Assembly (NCBI GenBank): GCA_963169875.1
Contig: CAUJEL010000068.1
Coordinates: 1 to 59,499, forward strand
Length of the DNA: 59,499 nt
Reading direction: 5' to 3'
DNA from: Candidatus Zhuqueibacterota bacterium
GTDB taxonomy: Bacteria > Zhuqueibacterota > Zhuqueibacteria > Residuimicrobiales > Residuimicrobiaceae
Under the pieces are notes generated by a model. That model saw only the letters and a program-made list of their open reading frames with translations, had not been told where the DNA came from and ran no database searches. How positions within the stretch are numbered: position 1 is the stretch's first letter; each line of letters begins with the position of its first letter. Of this stretch, positions 35,022-43,061 are shown in pieces. The position numbers were made by a program, and so were the translations under genes.

Positions 35022-36716
35022 TCACCGCGGCAGGCGCATATCATTCCCCTCATTGGGCCAGCGCGAGCGCACCTCAAGGGTGTCCGGATAGACGGCATAG
35101 CGCTCGGCCGGTTGCCACGGGAACGGCGCGCCGTAGCTGAAGCGGCCGTTGTTGTCCTCATCGCGATAATAATCGATGACATACCGTCCCGGCATGATAT
35201 CCGCAAAGCGATAAAAGCCTTCATTATCCAGCCACAACTCATACACCGGCCCGCTCACTCCGCGCGCCCGCATATAAATACGTCCCGAGCCGCTGGCTTC
35301 ATCCACCATCGACCCGGATATTTCGGATAATGTGTCTGGATTCAGCGTATGAAAGGAGAGGGCTACCAGGGTGTCCGCCAGGCGGATGCCGTTGCGGTCG
35401 CGCACCGAGTCCTCGGCGATGACCACTTTGTAGAGCTGTTCAGGCAGGAGCAGTGAATCGGGTTGAAACCGCAGCGTCGCGGCATCGGGCCAATTGAAGC
35501 TTCCTGTGAGGGCGGTTTTGCCGGTGTCCTGAAGTTGAAAGGCCAACTGCGTCCAGGTTGTGTCCAGCGCTTCGGAAAAAATCATCGTGACAGGTGTGTT
35601 CAAGGGATTATTGCGGCTCTTGTCCTCGGGCAGAGCCTGGATGAAGTAGGGTTTGACCGAGTCATCCCGGGCGCTGCCGGTAAAAACTGCGGAGGAGGAA
35701 TCGGCCAGCAGGGCAAATCCGGCTAAATCCTTGCCCTGTTTCACCTGCACGGTATACGATGCGCTGTCCCGCTGTGGGGCGGTCAGCAGGTGCACATAGG
35801 CGGCGTTGCGAAAGTCCAGCAGGGCGTCGAGCACGGCCAGGGTATCGCCTTTGGCGTGGATGAGATAGTTGGAGCGATCCTCCAGGCCATCTTCGGCCAT
35901 GCGTTCCGAGAAGCGCAGATCCACATGATGGCGGTCCGGGGCGGTGGCGCCGGCCAGTTGCGGCGCCGTGGTGTCGCCCATGGCTGCGCGCAGCACCAGC
36001 CCGCTGATGGCTGGACGGGTGCTGTCCAGAGCGACATCCTTGGGTGCCACGGCGATCAACTCGCGTTCGGCTTCATAGGTGCCGCTGCGGTCGCGGTCGG
36101 CCACCGCGAAAATACGGTAGTGTCCCAAAGCGAGATAGTCGAGGTTGAACACACCGAGGGCATTGCATTGAGTCACATACAGGGGTTTTGTTTTGCCGGG
36201 ATTGGGGTGTAAATCAGTTTTCAAGTCATAGGCCCACACCTGCGTGCCTTCAATGGGCGTATCGGCATGGACAGTTCCCCGGATCGTGCCGCGATCCAGG
36301 GAGTCACCGGTGGAGAAGGCGAGGGTATGGGAGGCTGCCAGGGTGAGGTTGCGGCGGTCGCGCGTGCCCGTGCCGATGGTGATGACGTAGGTGCGGTTTT
36401 CCAGCAAGGGCTCCATAAAGCGGATTTCCAGTTTTTTGCCGTGCCATTTATAGCGCACGGGTTCCGCCGGCATGGGGGTGATGAAAATGGATTCTTCGCA
36501 GGTGCGGTGTTCCACAGCCTCGCTGAAGTGGATGAACACTTTGCTGTCCAGGTTGACCCGGGTGCTGTCGCTTTTTGGCTCGGTGCTGAGAATTTGCGGC
36601 CGCGTACGGTCGACCGGACCGCCTGGCGGAAAGCCTTGTTTGGCGCAGGCCAGCAAAAGAAGGAGTATCAAGGTCGTCCAGTATCGAATCGTATTGTGTG
36701 AAAAAGTAAAGGTCAT
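35022..36716 (-). CDS. lipoprotein with Ig-like (SbsA/Big_5-type) domains
   Basis: 564 residues. A signal peptide with lipobox LLAC (Cys about 24) is followed by AKQGFPPGGPVDRTRPQI. An SbsA-type Ig-like domain follows (about 38-135: STEPKSDSTRVNLDSKVFIHFSE). Next is a carboxypeptidase-regulatory-like stretch (about 145-230: GTIRGTVHADTPIEGTQVWAYD ... GHYRIFAVADRDRSG), further Ig-like regions (APDRHHVDLRFSERM; PLNTPVTMIFSEALDT), and a terminal DIMPGRYVIDYYRDEDNNGRF unit. The KQGxPPGGPxD start is a common feature of this FCB lipoprotein family. Probably a structural cell-envelope protein; function unknown. Monocistronic on the minus strand, facing gcvP. Confidence 0.85.
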   Translation of the reverse strand: MTFTFSHNTIRYWTTLILLLLLACAKQGFPPGGPVDRTRPQILSTEPKSDSTRVNLDSKVFIHFSEAVEHRTCEESIFITPMPAEPVRYKWHGKKLEIRFMEPLLENRTYVITIGTGTRDRRNLTLAASHTLAFSTGDSLDRGTIRGTVHADTPIEGTQVWAYDLKTDLHPNPGKTKPLYVTQCNALGVFNLDYLALGHYRIFAVADRDRSGTYEAERELIAVAPKDVALDSTRPAISGLVLRAAMGDTTAPQLAGATAPDRHHVDLRFSERMAEDGLEDRSNYLIHAKGDTLAVLDALLDFRNAAYVHLLTAPQRDSASYTVQVKQGKDLAGFALLADSSSAVFTGSARDDSVKPYFIQALPEDKSRNNPLNTPVTMIFSEALDTTWTQLAFQLQDTGKTALTGSFNWPDAATLRFQPDSLLLPEQLYKVVIAEDSVRDRNGIRLADTLVALSFHTLNPDTLSEISGSMVDEASGSGRIYMRARGVSGPVYELWLDNEGFYRFADIMPGRYVIDYYRDEDNNGRFSYGAPFPWQPAERYAVYPDTLEVRSRWPNEGNDMRLPR

Positions 36717-36778
36717 GGGCTTTTCCGAAGAGAATTTTTATTCTTTCCTGAATTGAGCGATTTGTGCGCAAAAGGCAG

Positions 36779-36809
36779 CCTTGTGAAGGTTAGGAGAACC
36801 TTCGCAAGG
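36779..36809. repeat. CCTTGCGAAGG hairpin, copy 2
   Basis: CCTTGTGAAGGTT, 5-nt loop, AACCTTCGCAAGG. It is nested inside a second inverted pair GAGCGATT (36755-) / AATCGCTC (36817-), so the whole unit spans about 36755-36825. Related to copies at 23879 and 57419. Confidence 0.8.
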
Positions 36810-36910
36810 TTAAGGCAATCGCTCGGTTCAGGTCTTTATAAACATAGGGAGAAGAAACAGGAATTTCAAGTTCTTTTTATCCGGGATCGGTCCGGTTGGT
36901 TGATCAGAGC

Positions 36911-36941
36911 TTGTAGAAAAGACTTGATTTTTGTATATAAT
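36911..36941 (+). promoter_or_regulatory. putative promoter of the BrnT/BrnA pair
   Basis: TTGTAG at 36911-36916 and TATAAT at 36936-36941, 19-bp spacing, inside the AT-rich near-palindrome TATATAATGTATATATA that could be the autoregulatory operator. The RNA would start only about 10 nt before the BrnT ATG. Confidence 0.45.
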
Positions 36942-36958
36942 GTATATATACTTTTTAA

Positions 36959-37267
36959 ATGAGCCAACTATATGAAAAAATACGTGAGTGTACCGGTTTT
37001 GAGTGGGATGAATATAACATCAAAAAAAACTGGGAGAAGCATTTTGTTACGCCCCTAGAATGTGAGCAAATATTTTTTAATAAGCCGCTTCTCGTTTTGA
37101 CCGATTTGAAACACTCTGATATTGAAATGAGATTTTATGCATTAGGCAGAACGGACCGCCGTAGAATGTTGTTTGTGGTTTTTACCATAAGAAACCTAAA
37201 AATAGGGGTGATATCTGCCCGGGATATGAGCCGAAAAGAGAGAAATTTTTATGAAGAACAATGTTAA
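36959..37267 (+). CDS. brnT: BrnT family toxin
   Basis: 102 residues matching the DUF497/BrnT RelE-like ribonuclease toxin family: an early FEWDEYNIKKNWEKHFVTPLECEQIF, then RFYALGRTDRRRMLFVVFTIR and a final ISARDMSRKERNFYEE. These match the family FxWDxxKxxxNxxKHxVxFxEA, E-R-ALG and ISARxAxxxExxxYE patterns; Arg and Glu/Tyr residues there are thought to be catalytic in known members. It cleaves RNA and inhibits growth unless neutralised by BrnA. No Shine-Dalgarno sequence is seen. Overlaps the antitoxin gene by 17 bp. Confidence 0.9.
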   Translation: MSQLYEKIRECTGFEWDEYNIKKNWEKHFVTPLECEQIFFNKPLLVLTDLKHSDIEMRFYALGRTDRRRMLFVVFTIRNLKIGVISARDMSRKERNFYEEQC

Positions 37268-37544
37268 AAAAGTTATTCCCAAATTTAAAAACGAAAAAGA
37301 AGAAAATGATTTTTGGGATTCGCACGATTCCAAGGATTTTCTGGACTGGTCCAGGGCCGTCAAAATGACAAATCCCAAATTGAAACCTTCCCTTAAAACT
37401 ATCTCCATTCGTTTGCCTGAGAGCGTCATTGAAGAACTGAAATTGTTGGCGAATAAAAGAGATATTCCATATCAATCTTTGCTAAAAATGTTTCTCATGG
37501 AAAGAGTCGAAAAGGAACTGTTACTAATAAGCGACCAAGGATGA
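37251..37544 (+). CDS. brnA: BrnA/CopG-type antitoxin
   Basis: 97 residues. A basic/acidic N-terminal half (FKNEKEENDFWDSHDSKDFLDW), which in such antitoxins wraps the toxin, precedes a ribbon-helix-helix DNA-binding C-terminus (TISIRLPESVIEELKLLANKRDIPYQSLLKMFL). The FWDSHDS motif is typical of the CopG/BrnA antitoxins paired with BrnT. Coding overlap with brnT implies coupled translation, and the DNA-binding domain implies autorepression at the promoter upstream of brnT. Confidence 0.88.
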   Translation: MKNNVKKVIPKFKNEKEENDFWDSHDSKDFLDWSRAVKMTNPKLKPSLKTISIRLPESVIEELKLLANKRDIPYQSLLKMFLMERVEKELLLISDQG

Positions 37545-37553
37545 GAAAATCCC

Positions 37554-38615
37554 ATGACCAGATCATCTAAAGTATCCCGCCGTGAATTCCTCGGCGGCCT
37601 GGCCGCCACCAGCGCCGCCGCAGCCTGGTTTGCACCTGCCGTATCCGCGGAAGAGCACCTGCCCCTGGTGAAGCCGCGCGCCCTGCAAAAGGGAGACGTG
37701 GTCGGACTCGTCGCGCCGGCCAGTCCGGTCTTTGAACCCAGTGAAATCATCGAAGGTAAGCGCGCCATGGAAAAACTGGGCTTTCGTGTCAAGCTGGGTA
37801 AACATATCCGCAAAAAATGGGGTTATCTGGCGGGCAGCGACCAGGAGCGCGCCGAAGACCTCATGTCCATGTTCACAGATCCCGATGTGGCTGCCATCGT
37901 GGCGCTGCGCGGCGGCTATGGCGCCATCCGCATCCTGCCGTATCTCGATTATAAAGTCATCCGCCAGAATGCAAAAATTCTCATCGGTTACAGCGACATC
38001 ACCACGCTGCATTTGGCCATCCACAAGCTCTCCGGCATCGTCACCTACCACGGCGCCGTGGCCCTGTCGACCTTCAATGAGTATTCCACGCGCTATTTCA
38101 TGAATACGCTGACCAGGGCGGCTGCGCCGGGTCTGGTGGATACCCCATCATCGGCCTTGCCCATGACCTTTTGGCCGGAAAAAGCATCGGCCCTGGTAAA
38201 AGGCCCTTTGGTTGGCGGCAACCTCACCCTCGTCACCGCTACGCTGGGCACCCCTTATGAAATCGATACAGCCGGCAAGGTGCTGTTCCTCGAGGAAGTC
38301 GGCGAGGAGCCCTACTCGCTGGATCGCATGTTGACACAGCTGCAGCAGGCGGGGAAGCTGGCGGCGGCCTCTGCCATTCTCGTCGACCGCTGCGTTAAAT
38401 GCAAGCCCGCGGAGTATAAACCTGCTTTTGATAATACCCTGAGCGTTGAGGAAATCATGGAAGACCGTCTCAACGGACTGGGCGTGCCGGTGCTTTATGG
38501 ATTGCAGATCGGCCATGTGGCGGACAAACCGGTGCTGCCCTTGGGCATTGAAGCCACGGTGGACCGGGACCAGGCGTGTTTTGCGGTCAGCGAAAGTGCG
38601 GTTCGCGACATTTGA
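37554..38615 (+). CDS. Tat-exported LD-carboxypeptidase (peptidase family S66)
   Basis: 353 residues. A twin-arginine signal (SRREFLGGLAATSAAAAWFAPAVSA) is followed by an S66 serine peptidase that would remove the terminal D-Ala from muropeptide tetrapeptides. Family landmarks: GDVVGLVAPASP, KHIRKKWGYLAGSDQERA, ALRGGYGAIRILPYLDY, the nucleophile Ser in LIGYSDITTLHLAI, KGPLVGGNLTLV with the catalytic Glu in FLEEVGEEPYSLDRML, and the His near GLQIGHVADKPVLPLG. Most S66 enzymes are cytoplasmic recycling enzymes; Tat export implies a periplasmic version. It begins 9 bp after the BrnA stop but is probably unrelated to that module. Confidence 0.93.
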   Translation: MTRSSKVSRREFLGGLAATSAAAAWFAPAVSAEEHLPLVKPRALQKGDVVGLVAPASPVFEPSEIIEGKRAMEKLGFRVKLGKHIRKKWGYLAGSDQERAEDLMSMFTDPDVAAIVALRGGYGAIRILPYLDYKVIRQNAKILIGYSDITTLHLAIHKLSGIVTYHGAVALSTFNEYSTRYFMNTLTRAAAPGLVDTPSSALPMTFWPEKASALVKGPLVGGNLTLVTATLGTPYEIDTAGKVLFLEEVGEEPYSLDRMLTQLQQAGKLAAASAILVDRCVKCKPAEYKPAFDNTLSVEEIMEDRLNGLGVPVLYGLQIGHVADKPVLPLGIEATVDRDQACFAVSESAVRDI

Positions 38616-38766
38616 TTCCGCAAAATATGGCTTTTTTTGTATATAAATATGTAAGTAAGAGAATTTTCAGGCTGTGAGAAGTATCACGACAGGTTAGGCG
38701 CAAAATTCATACCTTGCCATACCAAGTCCGCGAGCAGCATAAACGGTGAATTCATTCAAACAAGGT

Positions 38767-39792
38767 ATGTTACAGGTGAGTGTTCTTCATATAAAAATAT
38801 CCAGATTCTTTTGCAAAATGTTACTGTTCTTTGTCATCAGTGGATGGTTGCTGGGCGTGGTCCCTGTGCAATCGGGCACGGCCACGCTCTCATGGCTGCC
38901 CGTGAGCGAGGATACGTCAGGCCATCCGGAGTCGCAGCCGCTGTATTATAATATCCATTGCGACACGCTGCCCGCTTTCGTGCCGTCGACATCCAATTTC
39001 CTCGCTGCGACCTTGAACACCCAGTATGTGCATACCGATGCGCGCTTGGACGACCCCAACGTACATCTCTATTATGTGGTCTATGCGGTTGATATGTATG
39101 GTAATTATTCTGCGCCGTCGGATACCGTGGGTGAATCCAGTTATGTGCTGGCCAATGTACGGGTTTTACTGGAGGCGCCTTATGATGCGGCGGGCGATAC
39201 CATGTCCACGCGTCTAAGGGACAGCGCCATCTTGTCATTGAGTTCGCCCTATTACCTGGCGCCGCGCCGTGTAACTGCACTGCCCGCGAACGTAACGGAT
39301 TGGGTCTTGCTGCAGCTGCGCGATCCCATCACAGCCACCATTGTGGCCGAGGAATCCTTTTTTGTCAACAAGTACGGCATGGTGACGGAGTTGGATGGGA
39401 TAACCACCCAGCTTGGATTCACCGGGTGTGCGCCAGGAGATTATCAAGTCATCGTGCGGCATCGCAACCATGTGGCGGTGATGTCCCGGCCAACTATCTC
39501 TTTTTCCGAGAAAAGTGCGGCACTCTACGATTTTACCTCGGACAGCACGCGCTACTATGGCACGTCTGCCGCCAAGTTTTTGCGGGAGGGCATCTGGGGA
39601 TTGTGGTGCGGTGATATGAATCAGGATGGCGTGGTGACCGATATTGACTATGCCTGGTGGCTGGATGACGCGCAGACGGGACGGACGGGCTACCGGCCGG
39701 CGGATCTGAACTTTGACAACGCCTGTACCACGGCGGATTATCTGCTGTGGTACAAGACCCAGCGGACCGGCATTTATTCACATGTGCCATAG
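38767..39792 (+). CDS. exported protein with fibronectin-III-like domain and dockerin-like C-terminus
   Basis: About 341 residues; hydrophobic segment MLLFFVISGWLLGVVPVQSG acts as signal peptide or anchor. Then a fibronectin-III-like domain (ATLSWLPVSED ... YYVVYAVDMYGNYSAPSD) and a module VRVLLEAPYDAAGDTMSTRL ... VTDWVLLQLRD ... YQVIVRHRNHVAVMS that is shared with the next gene. It ends in a dockerin-like pair of calcium loops, GDMNQDGVVTDIDYAWW and ADLNFDNACTTADYLLW. The start is uncertain: ATG at 38767, an upstream GTG at 38746, or ATG at 38818. No sorting domain. First of three consecutive secreted-protein genes. Confidence 0.78.
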   Translation: MLQVSVLHIKISRFFCKMLLFFVISGWLLGVVPVQSGTATLSWLPVSEDTSGHPESQPLYYNIHCDTLPAFVPSTSNFLAATLNTQYVHTDARLDDPNVHLYYVVYAVDMYGNYSAPSDTVGESSYVLANVRVLLEAPYDAAGDTMSTRLRDSAILSLSSPYYLAPRRVTALPANVTDWVLLQLRDPITATIVAEESFFVNKYGMVTELDGITTQLGFTGCAPGDYQVIVRHRNHVAVMSRPTISFSEKSAALYDFTSDSTRYYGTSAAKFLREGIWGLWCGDMNQDGVVTDIDYAWWLDDAQTGRTGYRPADLNFDNACTTADYLLWYKTQRTGIYSHVP

Positions 39793-39839
39793 TGATAATG
39801 AAAAATAGCAAAATTATATAGATTTTATTATTTTCCCAT

Positions 39840-39869
39840 TTGATTTTTTATTTGCTTGATGTATATTAT
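39840..39869 (+). promoter_or_regulatory. putative promoter of the 39903 gene
   Basis: TTGATT at 39840-39845 and TATATT at 39862-39867 (16-bp spacing) or TATTAT at 39864-39869 (18 bp), in an AT-rich gap of 110 bp. Sequence match only. Confidence 0.4.
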
Positions 39870-39902
39870 CAATAGAAACCTCAAAGAAGGGGCAAAAAAG
39901 GC

Positions 39903-41105
39903 ATGCAAAAAAAATACAAAAGCATTCTCTGTCTGGCAGCGGTTGTGCTCTTCTCCCTGGTTGCGGTTGTTTTTGCGGATGATTCAGAGTTCCGTCTGGT
40001 CGTATCGCGCAACAGCGGCGCCGTGGGCGCCCGGTTTCATGTCGATCTCGAGATGAAAACCACGACCACGCGAACGCTTAATTCCCTGACCATCGATGTG
40101 GCGTATGGGCCTGAATTGACGCCTTTTGCCACAAATCCGGACAGCAACTGGTTCGCCGCCACCACAGGGTACGATCTCTCGGTGAGCAAACTGGGTGCCC
40201 CCAACAACTATTATCGCGTTCTGGTCACGGGCAACGGCATCGGCAAATCCGGCGCCGGCGTGCCGGCCGGCTTCAATGTCACCACTTCCTGGCAGCGCGT
40301 CGTCACCTTACGCTGGACCATAGCCACGCTCAGCCCCTCTTATAACATGGCCATGCTGAACACCACCGATGCGGCCGCCTATTTCGATAATCTGGCCAAC
40401 AATCCCGAAGGGGATCTGACCGAGTGGGCCACCGCCCCAATCGCGCCGGCAACGGTGAAGCTGTCGGTTAAAGCTTTTCTGCAGGGGCCTTATGATGTGG
40501 CAAATCACAATATGTTGACGGGACTCCTGGATCTCGGGGTCATCCCGACGACTTCTCCCTATGCCTACGATCCAGGCACTGTGAGCAGCATTCCTGCGAA
40601 TTCGGTGGATTGGGTGATGCTGCAACTCCGCAGCACGATCGGCGGACCGACGATCTATGCCAAAAGTCTGTTCCTGAACAAGAACGGCAACATCGTCGGA
40701 ACTGATGGATCTACTGCTACTTTCGATATCTTGACGCTTGAGGGACTCAAAAACTATTATGTCGTTGTGCGGCACAGAAATCATCTGGCCATCATGAGTA
40801 ATGCGGGATTGGCGCTCAATGAAACCAGCACGACGCTGCATGATTTTACCACGGCTCAAACCAAAGCGTATGGCATTACGCCGATGAAAGCGATGAGCGA
40901 TGGCGCCTTTGCCTTGAAGACCGGCGATGCGAATGCAGATGGCGGTGTGGATGCGATAGATAAAAACAGTTATTGGCGGCCCAATAATGGCACACCGTGG
41001 GCTTATGAGAAATATTCCGATTTTAATTTGGATGGTGGCATTGATGCCATCGATGCCAATACGTATTGGCGACCCAACAATGGCAGTGGAACCCAGGTGC
41101 CATAA
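39903..41105 (+). CDS. exported cohesin-like/dockerin-like protein
   Basis: 400 residues. Signal peptide (to about residue 26, ending VVFADD). A cohesin-like beta domain comes first (about 30-185: FRLVVSRNSGAVGARFHVDLEM ... QRVVTLRWTI). Then the same LQGPYD ... GVIPTTSPYAYDP ... VDWVMLQLRS ... YYVVVRHRNHLAIMS module as in the preceding protein. Finally two near-identical dockerin-like loops, GDANADGGVDAIDKNSYWRPNNG and SDFNLDGGIDAIDANTYWRPNNG, ending in QVP. Cohesin plus dockerin in one polypeptide suggests self- or neighbour-assembly on the surface, outside a classical cellulosome. AAGG lies just before the ATG. Confidence 0.83.
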   Translation: MQKKYKSILCLAAVVLFSLVAVVFADDSEFRLVVSRNSGAVGARFHVDLEMKTTTTRTLNSLTIDVAYGPELTPFATNPDSNWFAATTGYDLSVSKLGAPNNYYRVLVTGNGIGKSGAGVPAGFNVTTSWQRVVTLRWTIATLSPSYNMAMLNTTDAAAYFDNLANNPEGDLTEWATAPIAPATVKLSVKAFLQGPYDVANHNMLTGLLDLGVIPTTSPYAYDPGTVSSIPANSVDWVMLQLRSTIGGPTIYAKSLFLNKNGNIVGTDGSTATFDILTLEGLKNYYVVVRHRNHLAIMSNAGLALNETSTTLHDFTTAQTKAYGITPMKAMSDGAFALKTGDANADGGVDAIDKNSYWRPNNGTPWAYEKYSDFNLDGGIDAIDANTYWRPNNGSGTQVP

Positions 41106-41120
41106 TAAGTGAGGATGATG

Positions 41121-42221
41121 ATGAAAAGAATGATATTTGTTGTCGCGTTACTGGTTTTGGCGTTTGGCCAGCTGTCCACTTCATTCGCCGCATTCGACCT
41201 GCAATTTGTGGTTGTTCGCAACGACATGACCCTGGGCGGCTATTTTGACGTCAAAGTGCAGATCCGTTATACAGGTACTGCTTTCAACCTGGGCACATGC
41301 AATTTGGTGTTTACTTATGATAATACCGCGCTTTCAACACCTGAATTATTAACGGCTCATAATTTTAGTGGCGGCGGGTATTATACCATGACTGTCACTG
41401 TGCCTGCTGCCGGCCGTACATCCGTAAATATTGCTCTAAGGACTATTGGCACGGCGGTTACATCCAGTTTTATGGATGTGGTTACCATCCGCTATACCAT
41501 CACGGATCCTGATGGAAGCCCCAACTTTGTCTGGAGAACCACTTCACCCAACCCGACTATTGTCTGGGCAGATGATGAGGAAACAATCATCGCAGCCGGC
41601 AATCTGAGTCCCCTGGATGCCACCCTGCCCGTCGAATTGGGCAGTTTCACCGCCGTCAATCTTGATGGCGTGGTCAAGCTGCAGTGGACCACCCAGAGCG
41701 AACAGAACAACGTCGGCTTCAATATCTATCGCAGCACCTCGGCCAAGGATGGTTTTAAGAAGATCAATGGCAGCCTGATCGCCGCAGCGGGCACGTCCGC
41801 TACGCCCAATTCCTATTCTTTTATTGATGATCGTCTGCAGGACAAAGGTACCTATTATTACCGCCTTGAAGATATCGATATTGAAGGCCAGACCAATCAT
41901 CATGGCCCGGTGACCATCACGGTGGATCAGGTCAAACTGCCGGAAAATTTCTATGTCCAGCAGAATTACCCCAATCCATTCAACCCATCCACCACGCTCG
42001 AATACGGCTTGCCGGAAGTCGCCTCGGTGCGCGTCCAGGTCTACAACGTGCGCGGCGAACTGGTCCGCACCCTGGTCAACGAGAACCAGACCGCCGGTCA
42101 CAAAACTCTCACCTGGAATGGATCCAATGACAATGGCACCATCGTTCCGACGGGCATTTACATCTGCCGCATCCAGGCCGGCAGCAGCACCAAAGCCATC
42201 AAGATGATGTTCGCGAAATAA
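41121..42221 (+). CDS. exported cohesin-like protein with T9SS sorting domain
   Basis: 366 residues. Signal peptide (MKRMIFVVALLVLAFGQLSTSFA), a cohesin-like domain (FDLQFVVVRNDMTLGGYFDVKVQI ... DVVTIRYTI) resembling that of the preceding protein, a fibronectin-III-like T9SS-associated domain (VELGSFTAVNLDGVVKLQWTT ... FNIYRSTS ... YYYRLEDIDIEG), and a sorting domain (QQNYPNPFNPSTTLEYGLPE ... GIYICRIQAGS). The start is the third of three ATGs (41121), 7 nt after GAGG; 41115 and 41118 remain possible. It follows the 39903 gene by 15 bp, so the two are an operon; this protein could be the surface anchor for dockerin-bearing partners. Confidence 0.87.
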   Translation: MKRMIFVVALLVLAFGQLSTSFAAFDLQFVVVRNDMTLGGYFDVKVQIRYTGTAFNLGTCNLVFTYDNTALSTPELLTAHNFSGGGYYTMTVTVPAAGRTSVNIALRTIGTAVTSSFMDVVTIRYTITDPDGSPNFVWRTTSPNPTIVWADDEETIIAAGNLSPLDATLPVELGSFTAVNLDGVVKLQWTTQSEQNNVGFNIYRSTSAKDGFKKINGSLIAAAGTSATPNSYSFIDDRLQDKGTYYYRLEDIDIEGQTNHHGPVTITVDQVKLPENFYVQQNYPNPFNPSTTLEYGLPEVASVRVQVYNVRGELVRTLVNENQTAGHKTLTWNGSNDNGTIVPTGIYICRIQAGSSTKAIKMMFAK

Positions 42222-42245
42222 ACTTTATCTGACCATAATATATAT

Positions 42246-42281
42246 GGGCTGCCCGGCAAAGACTGGACAGCCCTTTTTTTT
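42246..42281 (+). terminator. intrinsic terminator
   Basis: GGGCTG ... CAGCCC with internal pairing (CCxG/CxGG) followed by eight T, 24 nt after the 41121 gene stop. Ends the cohesin/dockerin gene run. Confidence 0.9.
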
Positions 42282-42360
42282 GCTAATATCTGTTGCTTTT
42301 TTCTGCTGAATTCTCTATTTTTCGTCAAGTTAACCGGCTTGATAATCAAAGGCACGTGCG

Positions 42361-42729
42361 ATGGATAACAGAAAAGTAGAAACGTATCACGATCTCGCCG
42401 TCTGGCAGCAGAGTCACGAACTGGTACAAAATGTTTTCAAGGCATGCGCCAGGTTCCGCAAGCACGAACAGGCGCATCTGGCCCTTCTGCTGCGCACTAG
42501 CGCGGCGCAAATTCCTCTCAACATTGCCCTTGGCTTCAAAAAACGCGCCAAGGATGCCAAGGTGCATTATTACCGCACCGCCCTCACCGCGCTCGATGAA
42601 CTGAATTATTACATCCTGCTCAGCCGCGATCTCGGCCATCTCAAAAATGCCAGCAAGCTGTTAGAAGAAATCGAAAACGTCGAGAAGCGCCTGAAGGGCC
42701 TGGTGCGTTCGGTCGCCGGTAATAATTAG
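42361..42729 (+). CDS. four-helix-bundle protein, S23/23S-rRNA-intervening-sequence family
   Basis: 122 residues, all-helical. The family pattern is plain: YHDLAVWQQSHELVQNVFKACARF, HLALLLRTSAAQIPLNIALGFKKRA, HYYRTALTALDELNYYILLSRDLG and a final EEIENVEKRLKGLV. Homologues were first found inside intervening sequences of 23S rRNA genes, but many are free-standing, as here, with unknown function; a structural pentamer is known. No rRNA gene is nearby. No TA partner or mobile gene is adjacent. Confidence 0.88.
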   Translation: MDNRKVETYHDLAVWQQSHELVQNVFKACARFRKHEQAHLALLLRTSAAQIPLNIALGFKKRAKDAKVHYYRTALTALDELNYYILLSRDLGHLKNASKLLEEIENVEKRLKGLVRSVAGNN

Positions 42730-43061
42730 GGCTGCAGGGCTCGGCACAACATTCATTTCGTTCCGCTGATCATCCTGACTTTTCAGATCCAAAGACGGTT
42801 GATCCCGATTCTGTACGGTAAATTATCTTCAACTTTCTGAGCTTCGAATGGTGGCGAGCATTCATAGTCAGCCACCTGAAGGCGGAACTACGAACACTGG
42901 AATGCCTGATGTTTTGCCCCCGGGCTCTGTATTAACGTGCCCGCAGCGATTGCATGCCCTCACCTTTTGGGTAAATTTAATCAGGATTATGCCAATCGTT
43001 GAAACAGGATAAGGATTGTTAAGTCTCATATCGGATATTCATCTCATAAAGGAGTTGTTTT
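42730..43061. other. intergenic region, nothing recognised
   Basis: 332 bases between the four-helix protein gene and the M24 peptidase gene. No coding frame, terminator or repeat family recognised; the promoter of the peptidase probably lies in the last 100 bases. Confidence 0.45.

Noticed and set aside
34552-35140. Short plus-strand frames between gcvP and the lipoprotein gene
   Set aside because: They translate the modular 24-bp-unit repeat and differ only by repeat copy number.
36753-36962. 69-residue frame upstream of BrnT
   Set aside because: Runs through the CCTTGCGAAGG hairpin and the predicted promoter; no homology recognised.
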